DNA of 64,000 bases, from positions 7,369-71,368 of the forward strand of contig JBAZWJ010000029.1 in the NCBI GenBank assembly GCA_041660385.1, written 5' to 3'. Below the pieces are notes generated by a model. The model did no database searches and was not told the origin of the DNA. It saw only the letters and a program-made list of their open reading frames with translations. Positions 34,608 to 46,027 of the stretch are shown here, one piece after another. How positions within the stretch are numbered: the stretch's first letter is position 1; every line of letters begins with the position of its first letter. Origin of the DNA: DYJE01 sp041660385. GTDB lineage: Bacteria > Desulfobacterota > Desulfobacteria > Desulfobacterales > Desulfolunaceae. Position numbers and translations under genes: made by a program.

Positions 34608-36338
34608 TTATATCAACTCCCCGGAACGATCAGCAGCCATTCGCTGATCGTTCGATATGTCGATCAGCTCAGAGCCCATTCCCAGCAGACCTTTCAGCGT
34701 CAAAGCGATATCGGATATCCGGCAAGGTGTGTTTACGACTTTTCCATGGGCAATGCCTGGGCCTTTATAAGCCAGGACGATCTTTCTGGAATCAAGTGAG
34801 CCGTGGCCGCCTAGAAAACCCACAAGAGGCGGAAGTGTTGAAGGAAGGGTGACGCCAAGGTTTGCGGCCAGTCCTCCGGTGATGGGAAGCTGCCAGCCGT
34901 TTTTCATGAACAGCATGACATCGGGCCAAAGGCCTTTGGCTCGGTTATCTGCTGAATGATGAAACAGTTCATAGGGCAGGATGCCTTTTTCGGGTATTCC
35001 GCAAATCATGTCTTCCCGTGTCATCACATACCAGGGCGATGTGGTTCCCAGGGCTGAGCCGTCCGGAAAATAGTCTTTCAATGTGTAATCCTTCAGAATT
35101 GCTTTGGCTTCTGTGGCCCTTTTGACACGGTCGTTTCCGTTGAAATACAATCCGCCATAACTTGAGGCTGTGTAAGGGAAATAGCTGTAACCGTCTTTTT
35201 CAGCCTCGGACAGGAACCGGTACCTTTTTAAAACAGCCGTGGGATCCGTTTCGATAAACGGCCCGACATTGGCGCGCAGGGTATCTCTGTGGGTCACATG
35301 ACCATGATCACTGTACAGAACGATCACAGCGTCCCTGTATTCGGGAATGGCGTACAGCGCATTCATGAATTTGCCCACTTGAACATCCACATCCCGGATG
35401 CCGTCGAGCACCGCTTCTCTTATCACCCAGGCGTTGATGCTGGAGGTGCCCGAAAGAATCAGCCTGTTGAAATCTTCAGGGTAAGCCGTGCCAAGGCCAT
35501 GCTGCAAATCATCCATTTGGGCCAGAAGTAAAACCGTGAGATCCGGTTTTGCCGCTTTGATAACCCGTAGCGTATTTTCAACCATCCAACTGTCGCTGGG
35601 GAAGTTTTCAGGATTCCGACCATAGAAAAAGTCGCAGAAGATTTTCTGATAGGGTGACGTGTAATCGTAAAGCCTGTTTTTATCCGAGGGTGGGTCATAA
35701 AAGCTGTAGCGTTCCGGGGCGCTGAATCCCATGGGGAAGACGCTGCCGGGCATGTCAAGAGAAACGGTGCTGCCTCCAAGCACCATGTCCACACCGGAAC
35801 CCTCTGTGTCAAACATCCGGCCTACCCATTCTTTGCCTGCTGCGTAAAGGGTTCTGGAGCTGATGCCGTACTCCCGCTTCCATGCGGAGAAGAGTGTATC
35901 GATGGGCCGTGACTGGCCCCAGGAATACAGATCAGGTGGGTCCATCGCTCCCATTTTCCCATTGTCACCCCATTTGACGGGCTGGGCAGAAACGCCGAAA
36001 ATACCCGTCTGTAAGGAGCAAGTTCCGGCAAGGGCGTTCAGGTGATTCATGTCCGTTGCCGAGGGGAGATGGCATCTTGCATTGGCGAAACGGACTCCTG
36101 AATCCACAATGGCCCGGACATTGGGCATGAGATAGTCGCCTCCATGCCCCCCGGCTTCCCCCTGTTTGTTCAAGAAGAGATAGCGGGGATCAAGGGCATC
36201 AATGGAGATAATGACCACTTTGGGAGCATGTGAACCCGCCGTCGCTTTTTTTGAATGGATCAACGAAAAGGGGATTGAAAGCGAAAAGCCTGCGGTGACA
36301 GATGATTTGAGAAAATCTCTTCGGCTAATTTTTTTCAT
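34608..36338 (-). CDS. Tat-exported alkaline phosphatase-superfamily protein (phosphodiesterase/sulfatase-like)
   Basis: A 576-residue secreted hydrolase. The N-terminus has a twin-arginine signal (KKISRRDFLKSSVTAGFSLS) followed by a hydrophobic stretch. The superfamily metal site is readable: VVIISIDALDPRY (first Asp), LPSATDMNHLNALAGT (probable catalytic Thr) and VIVLYSDHGHVTHRD (Asp-His pair). It resembles type I phosphodiesterase/nucleotide pyrophosphatases; a sulfatase with formylglycine is unlikely because no CxPxR motif is seen. The ATG at 36338 has AGGAGG ten bases upstream; an ATG six bases earlier is too close to it, and the ORF extension to 36434 lacks support. It faces the ribbon-helix-helix gene. 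Substrate unknown. Confidence 0.85.
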   Translation of the reverse strand: MKKISRRDFLKSSVTAGFSLSIPFSLIHSKKATAGSHAPKVVIISIDALDPRYLFLNKQGEAGGHGGDYLMPNVRAIVDSGVRFANARCHLPSATDMNHLNALAGTCSLQTGIFGVSAQPVKWGDNGKMGAMDPPDLYSWGQSRPIDTLFSAWKREYGISSRTLYAAGKEWVGRMFDTEGSGVDMVLGGSTVSLDMPGSVFPMGFSAPERYSFYDPPSDKNRLYDYTSPYQKIFCDFFYGRNPENFPSDSWMVENTLRVIKAAKPDLTVLLLAQMDDLQHGLGTAYPEDFNRLILSGTSSINAWVIREAVLDGIRDVDVQVGKFMNALYAIPEYRDAVIVLYSDHGHVTHRDTLRANVGPFIETDPTAVLKRYRFLSEAEKDGYSYFPYTASSYGGLYFNGNDRVKRATEAKAILKDYTLKDYFPDGSALGTTSPWYVMTREDMICGIPEKGILPYELFHHSADNRAKGLWPDVMLFMKNGWQLPITGGLAANLGVTLPSTLPPLVGFLGGHGSLDSRKIVLAYKGPGIAHGKVVNTPCRISDIALTLKGLLGMGSELIDISNDQRMAADRSGELI

Positions 36339-36648
36339 GGTCATTGGACCTCCTGATGGTTTCAGAGAAACTATAAGTTTGACTTCGTCGTTATTCCCTG
36401 CGGAGTTTGGGAATAATAAACGGCCCATATTCAATCAAGATTTGATGTGTCCCATTTGTATTATTTAATGGCTTATTTGTAATCTTAGCGGCTGGTAAAA
36501 ACAATGTTCATATAATAACGGCTTTGTCAACAGATAAAGAAGGTGCTTTTCGGGCAATTGAATTAGCTTCAAGTCGTTGTCAAATTATTCAAATTTGGTG
36601 CATCTTGACCTCTCCCTCTTTGGAGGCAAAGCCTCCGGTTAAGCATTC

Positions 36649-36700
36649 CAGGGAGAATCCCCGGAACGAGGGGATGTTGCACGAAAAGATATTCAATTGC
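36649..36700. repeat. Degenerate copy of the CCCCGGAACGAGGG repeat
   Basis: The stretch from CAGGGAGAATCCCCGGAACG to CAATTGCC matches the reverse complement of the left arm of the element at 56260-56680 (56290-56345). It is a diverged half-copy. The rest of 36339-36749 shows no gene. Confidence 0.6.
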
Positions 36701-36749
36701 CATAGGGAGTTTTAGAATCAGACAGGCGATTATCAAGGAGCCGAACTTT

Positions 36750-36773
36750 GGGCGGGTTTGGAACCCGCCCCTA
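36750..36773. repeat. Dispersed palindrome GGGCGGGTTTGGAACCCGCC
   Basis: Further copy of the family seen at 34261, 34571, 54276, 54331 and 57292; followed by CCCTA. It lies 31 bases from the 3' end of the gene at 36805. Confidence 0.85.
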
Positions 36774-36804
36774 TCGGATAGCCAGGGATTAAAAAGGAGG
36801 GTTG

Positions 36805-37473
36805 TCAGTTTTTGTTCTGGGAATTCTGACCGGAAATTTTCCTCAGGCTGTACTCAAACAGACGCTTTTCAGCTGTCGTGAGGGCTTTGAAATTGATTTC
36901 ATTCGGCTGGAGAGCGTAACCCTTTTCTGTTTTCACGATATAGCGGTTTACATCTACGCTGTTTTTCATTTCATCTATGGACGTCGCCAGTGCCGGTTCA
37001 TTGAATCGGATTTTTTCAATGACCCATTGTCCGCCGCGTCTTTCAACGCTCATGAATCCTTCGATTCGGTCATTGGACTCAAACCGGGCCATCCATTCTT
37101 CAAACATGTTTTTCTTTTTATCCGTCATGGCGATGCCGATTTTAACCCGGTCACTGGTGAGAAAGGGTATCCAGAAATGATCACGGGTGATCACAAGGGT
37201 ATAATCCTCTTTTTCCAGAAGTTTGAATCTGGAAAGCATGGACAGTTCAAGAAAAAACAGCTGGTCCATGCACTCATCGGAACCGTTGGCCGGTAGGTCG
37301 AGAAGAGGGCATAGCTGGTTATAGTCGCCATTTTTCAGGTCGTCAAAAAAATTTGTGACCAGAAAATTAATGCGATGATTTTCCCCAAGAACCGAAACAA
37401 AGACGATCAGAGTGAAAAACGACAAGACCAGCATGCCGATCACGCTTCTGATGAGGGCGTTGAGTTTATTCAT
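36805..37473 (-). CDS. Hypothetical single-pass membrane protein
   Basis: A 222-residue protein that I do not recognise. It has one hydrophobic segment near the N-terminus (about residues 9-29, VIGMLVLSFFTLIVFVSVLG) followed by a mainly hydrophilic domain with mixed helices and strands, rich in Asp, Glu and Lys. The topology suggests a periplasmic or membrane-anchored domain; the WVIEKIRF segment resembles the strands of nuclear-transport-factor-2-like folds, but that is only an impression. AGGAGGTTTTTAAC precedes the ATG. It stands alone between the phosphodiesterase and the carA region. Confidence 0.7.
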   Translation of the reverse strand: MNKLNALIRSVIGMLVLSFFTLIVFVSVLGENHRINFLVTNFFDDLKNGDYNQLCPLLDLPANGSDECMDQLFFLELSMLSRFKLLEKEDYTLVITRDHFWIPFLTSDRVKIGIAMTDKKKNMFEEWMARFESNDRIEGFMSVERRGGQWVIEKIRFNEPALATSIDEMKNSVDVNRYIVKTEKGYALQPNEINFKALTTAEKRLFEYSLRKISGQNSQNKN

Positions 37474-37850
37474 GTGTTAAAAACCTCCTGATTAATCACG
37501 CTTTGTATCAGTTTCGTCCTTTTAAAGTAAAGGTCAAAGTCATGAAAAAAGTGTGGTGAGTGAGGTTAAACACAAGCCGCAACAAAGACCATGGGTGCCC
37601 TTAGCTGAACTTAATAAAAAATTAATCCGGCTATAGATTATTGATTTTCATTGTGATAAATTAATAAATTCGCGTACCGGGACACCGGTAGAAATATTGA
37701 TCGGTTTTCTTTGCACATTTCGGCACTTGACTCCCATGGGCAATGTGGTAAGTGAACATACCCGTACGACAGGGAGCGTTGATCCGAACACGGATGGGAA
37801 TTGGCTTAGTAGCCTGAAATAAAAACAATTTTGATAAGAAGACCTCGTTT
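37474..37850. other. Intergenic region before carA
   Basis: A 377-base region between divergent genes. No gene was recognised. The part 37660-37720 contains several partly complementary GC-rich bits (ACCGGGACACCGGT) that could fold. TTGACT at 37728 with AAGTGA 17 bases on is a weak promoter match for carA. I found no recognised pyrimidine attenuator. Confidence 0.45.
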
Positions 37851-38984
37851 ATGAAAGCACTACTTGCCCTGGAAGACGGGCGGACCTTCAGCTGCCGGAG
37901 CTTTACCGGCCCCGGAGAAACTTCCGGTGAAGCTGTTTTCAATACAAGCATGACCGGTTACCAGGAAGTACTCACCGACCCCTCGTACAGGGGCCAGATG
38001 GTGACCATGACCTATCCCCTGATTGGCAACTACGGCGTGAATCCCGAAGATGTGGAATCGGACAGAATTCAGGTGGCGGGATTTATCGTCAGGGAATACC
38101 AGAATTTCCCAAGCAACTACAAATCCACCGGGACGCTTGCCGATTATCTGAAAGCCCAGGGTATTATGGGCGTTGACGAGCTGGACACCCGGGCGTTGAC
38201 CCGGCATATCCGGAAAAACGGTGCGCTTCGGTCTGTGATGTCCACCATCGACCTTGATCCGGATTCCCTGGTGAAAAAAGCCAGGATGACACGATCCATG
38301 GTGGGATGCGATCTGGTACAGGAAGTGACTTGCGGTTCGGCTTACAGATGGATAGGCAACGCGCCCCAGGCCATTACCACAGCTCTTGATTCGGGTGAAA
38401 ATCTTTTCCTCGAACGGGGACGACGCCACGCAGTGATCGCTTTCGATTTTGGCATCAAGTACAACATCATCCGCTGTCTTGAGAGTGCGGGATGCGAAGT
38501 CATTGTGGTTCCAGCAACCACCTCGGCCCAAACCATCAAGGCCATGAACCCCGACGGCGTGTTTCTATCAAACGGCCCCGGAGATCCCGAACCCCTCACT
38601 TACGCCATAGAAACGGTTCGCGACCTTCTTAAATACAAACCCCTTTTCGGCATCTGTCTGGGCCATCAGATTTTAAGCCTCGCTTTCGGCGGCCAGACCT
38701 ACAAGCTGAAATTTGGTCACCGGGGCGGTAACCAGCCAGTTCAGAACATGTTCACCAAGAAAGTGGAGATTACGTCTCAGAACCACGGTTTTGCCGCAGA
38801 TATGAACAGTCTGAAAGGAAAAGACCTGGATGTGTTCCACATGAATCTGAATGACAACACAGTGGAGGGGCTGAAACACAAGACGCTTCCTGTTTTCGGT
38901 GTTCAGTATCATCCAGAGGCATCGCCAGGACCACACGATGCGGCCTATCTCTTCGATGAATTTGTTAAAATGATGAAACGATAA
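37851..38984 (+). CDS. carA: Carbamoyl-phosphate synthase small (glutaminase) subunit
   Basis: Hydrolyses glutamine and passes ammonia to CarB for carbamoyl phosphate, feeding pyrimidines and arginine. The 377-residue length is standard. The N-terminal CPSase domain (LEDGRTFSCRSF, GEAVFNTSMTGYQEVLTDPS) is followed by a class I glutamine amidotransferase domain with nucleophile C269 in FGICLGHQ, and the His/Glu pair H354/E356 in QYHPEASPGP. The ATG at 37851 starts the normal protein. It precedes carB by 50 bases and purF overlaps carB, so the three form an operon for nucleotide synthesis. Confidence 0.97.
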   Translation: MKALLALEDGRTFSCRSFTGPGETSGEAVFNTSMTGYQEVLTDPSYRGQMVTMTYPLIGNYGVNPEDVESDRIQVAGFIVREYQNFPSNYKSTGTLADYLKAQGIMGVDELDTRALTRHIRKNGALRSVMSTIDLDPDSLVKKARMTRSMVGCDLVQEVTCGSAYRWIGNAPQAITTALDSGENLFLERGRRHAVIAFDFGIKYNIIRCLESAGCEVIVVPATTSAQTIKAMNPDGVFLSNGPGDPEPLTYAIETVRDLLKYKPLFGICLGHQILSLAFGGQTYKLKFGHRGGNQPVQNMFTKKVEITSQNHGFAADMNSLKGKDLDVFHMNLNDNTVEGLKHKTLPVFGVQYHPEASPGPHDAAYLFDEFVKMMKR

Positions 38985-39034
38985 ATTTTTACCATTATAG
39001 ATTAAATATACAAATCCCGTAAAGTTGAGACCCT

Positions 39035-42270
<3,236 letters not shown>

Positions 42271-42274
<4 letters not shown>

Positions 42275-43677
42275 TTGATAACGACAGGCCACGCGACGAA
42301 TGTGGAGTTTTTGGCATACACGGTCATCTGGATGCTGCAAAAATAGTTTATTTCGGTTTGTATGCCCTCCAGCACAGGGGCCAGGAAAGCGCCGGAATTG
42401 CCGTGGCCAAGGATAAAAAGATCGAGGTGCTCAAGGGCATGGGTCTTGTCCCTGAAATCTACAACATGGAAGATCTGGAAAAGCTGGAAGGCTCAAGTGC
42501 CATCGGCCATGTGCGCTATTCCACCACCGGTGGTTCCACGCTGACCAACGCCCAGCCCTTTATCGCCCGACACAAAGAGAAAATGTATGCCGTAGCCCAC
42601 AACGGCAATCTGGTGAACGCTCATAAACTGAAGTCGGAACTGGAAGAAATGGGCAGCATCTTTCAAACCACCATGGACAGTGAAATCGCCCTCCATCTGT
42701 TTGTCAGGAACATTCATAAAGGAATTGTCCAGGGGCTTGTGGACACCATGTCCCGCCTTGAGGGGGCGTTTTCCTTCGTGGTTTTGACCGGAAAAGGCGA
42801 ACTGATCGGTGTGAAAGACCCCAACGGATTCCGGCCTCTCTGTATGGGAAGACTGAACGGTCATTACGTTCTTGCATCGGAAACCTGCGCACTTGATCTT
42901 GTTCAGGCTGAATTTATCCGGGAGCTTGAACCCGGTGAAATAGTTATCATCGACGATGACGGCGTAAGGAGTCTTATCCCGGAAAACAGGCCCCGGCAGA
43001 GCATGTGCATTTTTGAATATATCTATTTCTCAAGGCCGGACAGCACCATCGGCGGTTATAATGTTTACCAGATGAGAAAATCTTTCGGGCGGCGGCTCGC
43101 CATGGAAGCCCCGGTGGACGCCGATTTCGTCATGCCTTTCCCCGATTCGGGTAATTATGCGGCGCTGGGATACGCAGAGCAATCGAAAATTCCCTTTGAA
43201 ATGGTGATGATAAGAAACCATTACATCGGCAGATCCTTTATCCAGCCTACCCAGAGCATGCGTGATTTTGCCGTCAGAATCAAACTGAACCCGGTAAAAG
43301 AGCAGATCGCGGGAAAAGATATCATCATCATTGAAGATTCCATCATCCGTGGGACTACGGCAAAAACAAGGGTTAAAGCCTTGAGGGAGCTGGGAGCTAA
43401 CAAAGTCCACATGCGGATCAGCTGTCCGCCACACAGATTTCCCTGTTTTTACGGTATTGATTTTTCCACCAAAGGTGAGCTGATTGCTGCGAAAAAATCT
43501 ATTGACGAACTGAGGGATTTTCTCGGTCTTGATACTCTGCACTACCTGAGTATTGAAGGAATGATGGAGGCAAGCGGCGTTAAAGATCCGGAGAATTATT
43601 TCTGCAAAGCCTGTTTTGACGGGAAGTATCCGGTTCCCATTGACCCCACTATTTCAAAAAACTGCCTGGGAGATTGA
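42271..43677 (+). CDS. purF: Amidophosphoribosyltransferase, Fe-S type
   Basis: First committed step of purine synthesis: PRPP plus glutamine to phosphoribosylamine. The 468-residue protein begins with a ten-residue propeptide before the nucleophile C11 (DRPRDECGVFGIHG), has the class II glutaminase domain and a phosphoribosyltransferase domain with the PRPP motif (DIIIIEDSIIRGTTAKTR). The cysteines that bind the 4Fe-4S cluster in the Bacillus subtilis enzyme are matched here: one in SMCIFEY, one in RFPCFYGID, and the pair C445/C448 in YFCKACFDG. This supports the oxygen-sensitive, processed form. Translation is coupled to carB by an ATGA overlap. Confidence 0.96.
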
Positions 43678-43793
43678 AAAATACTTGAATGTTAGGCGCT
43701 TATAATGGTAACTTACGTGTATCTTGATACTCCACGTGACGCTTTTTAAGGTTTTCTGACGCGACAAAAAATCTGGCCCAGGAGTTTTTGAAT

Positions 43794-44342
43794 ATGATAG
43801 AGACCAAATATCTGAAAGATAATATCGAGAACATTCAGAAACTGATGAGCATCCCGGCGCTCAAAAATTTCGAGACGAAATACCTGGGTAAGCTGCTTAA
43901 ACTCAGTAAAATAAGAGAATACGAAAACGGCGAAATCATTATTAAAGAAGGGGATCTGGACCCCTGGCTCTATTTTCTCCTGGCGGGCGGCATTGTTATA
44001 AAGAAAGAAAGCGTGGAACTTGGCCGCATCGACAATGTTGGAGAAATTTTCGGCGAGATGCGGATCGTAGACAGCCTCAGTCGGTCCGCTTCGGTTTATG
44101 CCGTGGGCCGGACCACTTGCCTTGCTGTTGACACCAGCGCTGGGGATAAGCTTTCCGGCGGAGGAGATCGTGACGAAAAACTCGATTTCCTGCTGCTGCT
44201 CTACAAGATTTTTGCCGAGTACATGTCCTTGAGGCTTCGCCTCACCAACGAAGAACTGATTAAAGCCAAGCAGGAAGTGGAAAAAATCAGAGAAAGCAAG
44301 ATGAACATCATCATGAGAAAAATTCAGGGAAAAACTGACTGA
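43794..44342 (+). CDS. Cyclic nucleotide-binding-domain protein without DNA-binding domain
   Basis: A 182-residue protein whose residues ~20-115 match the cNMP-binding beta roll: EYENGEIIIKEGDLDPWLYF, LLAGGIVI, and GEIFGEMRIVDSLSRSASVYA, where the phosphate-binding cassette is GEMRIVDSLSRSA. The Arg is in RSA. No helix-turn-helix follows; instead there is a long charged helix (about 140-182). It is therefore a CAP-domain sensor without the DNA-binding part, perhaps acting by protein contact. The ATG at 43794 has CAGGAG upstream at the right distance; a TTG at 43788 is less likely. It follows purF by 116 bases and precedes the radical SAM gene by 46. Confidence 0.82.
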   Translation: MIETKYLKDNIENIQKLMSIPALKNFETKYLGKLLKLSKIREYENGEIIIKEGDLDPWLYFLLAGGIVIKKESVELGRIDNVGEIFGEMRIVDSLSRSASVYAVGRTTCLAVDTSAGDKLSGGGDRDEKLDFLLLLYKIFAEYMSLRLRLTNEELIKAKQEVEKIRESKMNIIMRKIQGKTD

Positions 44343-44388
44343 TGATGACTTCTTCCTGGCAATCAGCTTCTCACCTCCAGGTTTAGCC

Positions 44389-45402
44389 ATGAGTTTCATC
44401 CGAAAAACCGTCTCGTTTTCAAAACACGCGAGCAATGTTTTTTTTCATATCCTCACCGGTTGCAACCTGAAATGCCGCCACTGTTATATCAACAAATGCC
44501 AGCACGGAGATTCCATGGTCAGCAAGGCGGACATGGAATCCTGGCTTGCTTTGTTTGCCAGGCGGAGCCCCAACGCCCATGTGATTTTTCTGGGCGGTGA
44601 ACCCACCCTTCATCCCGAACTCCCCTTTGCCGTTAAAACAGCGAGACGTCTCGGTTATGGTTCAATCACCATAGACACTAACGGTTATCTGTTCCACGAC
44701 TTTTTGTCTCAGGTCAGTCCGACTGACGTTGACTTTATGAGTTTCAGTCTGGATGGGGCCACACAGGCTATGAATGATTCCATCCGGGGACAGGGCTGTT
44801 ATGCGACTTGCCTTGAAGGCATAAGAAAAGCCGTTGCCAAAGGCTTTAACACAAGTTTGATCTACACGGTGAGCCACATGAATTTCCATGAGCTTGAGAA
44901 AATGCCACCCCTTCTCGCCGAACTGGGAATCCGGGAATTTTTCATCCAGGTGATTGGAATCCGTGGGAAATCGGCGGAACAGGGGGGGAAGAATCTTCAG
45001 CTTACCCGTGAAACATGGATGGAAACCGTTCCGGCTGTTGCGGAAACCGTGGCTGCATCAGGCATTGGCGTGACCTACCCCAAGGTATTTCTTGAAGACG
45101 GAGAACCTTTTGAATGTGCGGGGCAGGTGGCGGACAATTATTTCATCTTTCCCAACGGACGGGTTTACCGCTGCCCGCTGTGTGAGGATTTTCCCATCCA
45201 CGCCCATGAGATAAATAACGGCCTGCTTGTGGATAAACCACGCCTCAACGAAACGGATTTTTTCAAACTCACCATCCCCGAAGGCTGCGTGATGAACAAA
45301 ATGATTCAGCCTGACAATTTGACTTACAACGAAAACGGAATTCCCGACTACCGCATTGCATGTTGTCTTTTGAAACAACGTATCGAACCTCTGAAACCGT
45401 AA
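44389..45402 (+). CDS. Radical SAM protein with C-terminal cysteine-rich (SPASM-like) region
   Basis: Radical S-adenosylmethionine enzyme of 337 residues. The signature C-x3-C-x2-C is in GCNLKCRHCYINK at ~26-38, with the GGEPTLHPEL motif and a TIM-barrel pattern after it (TIDTNGYLF, FMSFSLDGAT). The C-terminal third has further cysteines (FECAGQV, YRCPLCEDFP, GCVMNK, ACCLLKQ) as in SPASM or twitch auxiliary cluster domains, which often accept peptide or protein substrates. The next gene is a broken kinase beginning directly at its stop codon, so a natural downstream partner may have been lost. A short peptide substrate was looked for nearby and not found. Confidence 0.88.
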   Translation: MSFIRKTVSFSKHASNVFFHILTGCNLKCRHCYINKCQHGDSMVSKADMESWLALFARRSPNAHVIFLGGEPTLHPELPFAVKTARRLGYGSITIDTNGYLFHDFLSQVSPTDVDFMSFSLDGATQAMNDSIRGQGCYATCLEGIRKAVAKGFNTSLIYTVSHMNFHELEKMPPLLAELGIREFFIQVIGIRGKSAEQGGKNLQLTRETWMETVPAVAETVAASGIGVTYPKVFLEDGEPFECAGQVADNYFIFPNGRVYRCPLCEDFPIHAHEINNGLLVDKPRLNETDFFKLTIPEGCVMNKMIQPDNLTYNENGIPDYRIACCLLKQRIEPLKP

Positions 45403-46027
45403 TTCCATAAGCGGATCTGCTTTGATGGCACGGCCAAGTGATTTGCCATTCATGCCCGGTATCTGCATATCAATCACCGCGACACGGAAAAGATCATTAT
45501 CATTAAGAGACCGGTAGATGGCATGGAGCGCAGAAGGGCTGTCTTCCGCCTCCACAGGCCGCATGCCCCAGGACGTAAGGCGGGTTACAAGAATCTGGCG
45601 GTTTGTTTCGTTGTTATCTACGATCAAGACACGGCCATGGTTCAAATTGCCCCGGATTTTCGTTTCGGTCCGGGACTGTTCGGGTTGTTTGTCGAACCGT
45701 GCGGTGAACCAAAACTCCGACCCTTTGCCTTCTTCGCTGATCACTCCGATTTCGCCACCCATCAGTTCCGCAAGCTGCTTGGAGATGGCAAGGCCTAAGC
45801 CGGTTCCGCCGTATTCCCGGGTCGTCGATGTATCCGCCTGGGTGAATTTGTTGAAAAGCAATCCGATTTTGTCCTTGGCAATGCCGATGCCTGTGTCGCA
45901 GACAGAAAAACGTAAGACAATGGAATCCGAATCCGTGAGAGAACGGTCTACCGTTTTTACACGAATCGCAACTTCACCCGATGAGGTAAATTTGACGGCG
46001 TTACCCGTGAGGTTGGTGAGAATCTGA
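45403..46027 (-). pseudogene. Kinase-receiver fragment of the broken CheB/CheR hybrid kinase (HATPase + partial receiver)
   Basis: In this frame the peptide starts RQILTNLTGNAVKFTSSGEV, continues through DTGIGI, FTQADTSTTREYGGTGLGLA (G-box), and into a receiver domain with the VAVIDMQIPGMNG aspartate. It then loses similarity after KADPLMEL, exactly at the stop of the convergent radical SAM gene; the apparent ORF beyond 45403 is the antisense of that gene. It is out of frame with the 46001-48655 piece and lacks the second half of its receiver. Confidence 0.8.

Noticed and set aside
34556..34852. 98-codon plus-strand frame after the ribbon-helix-helix gene (possible toxin)
   Set aside because: It overlaps the end of the well-supported phosphodiesterase gene in antisense and includes the repeat; no toxin motif.
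45058..45402. Extension of the receiver-domain frame into the radical SAM gene
   Set aside because: Receiver similarity ends at KADPLMEL; the rest is antisense of the radical SAM C-terminus.
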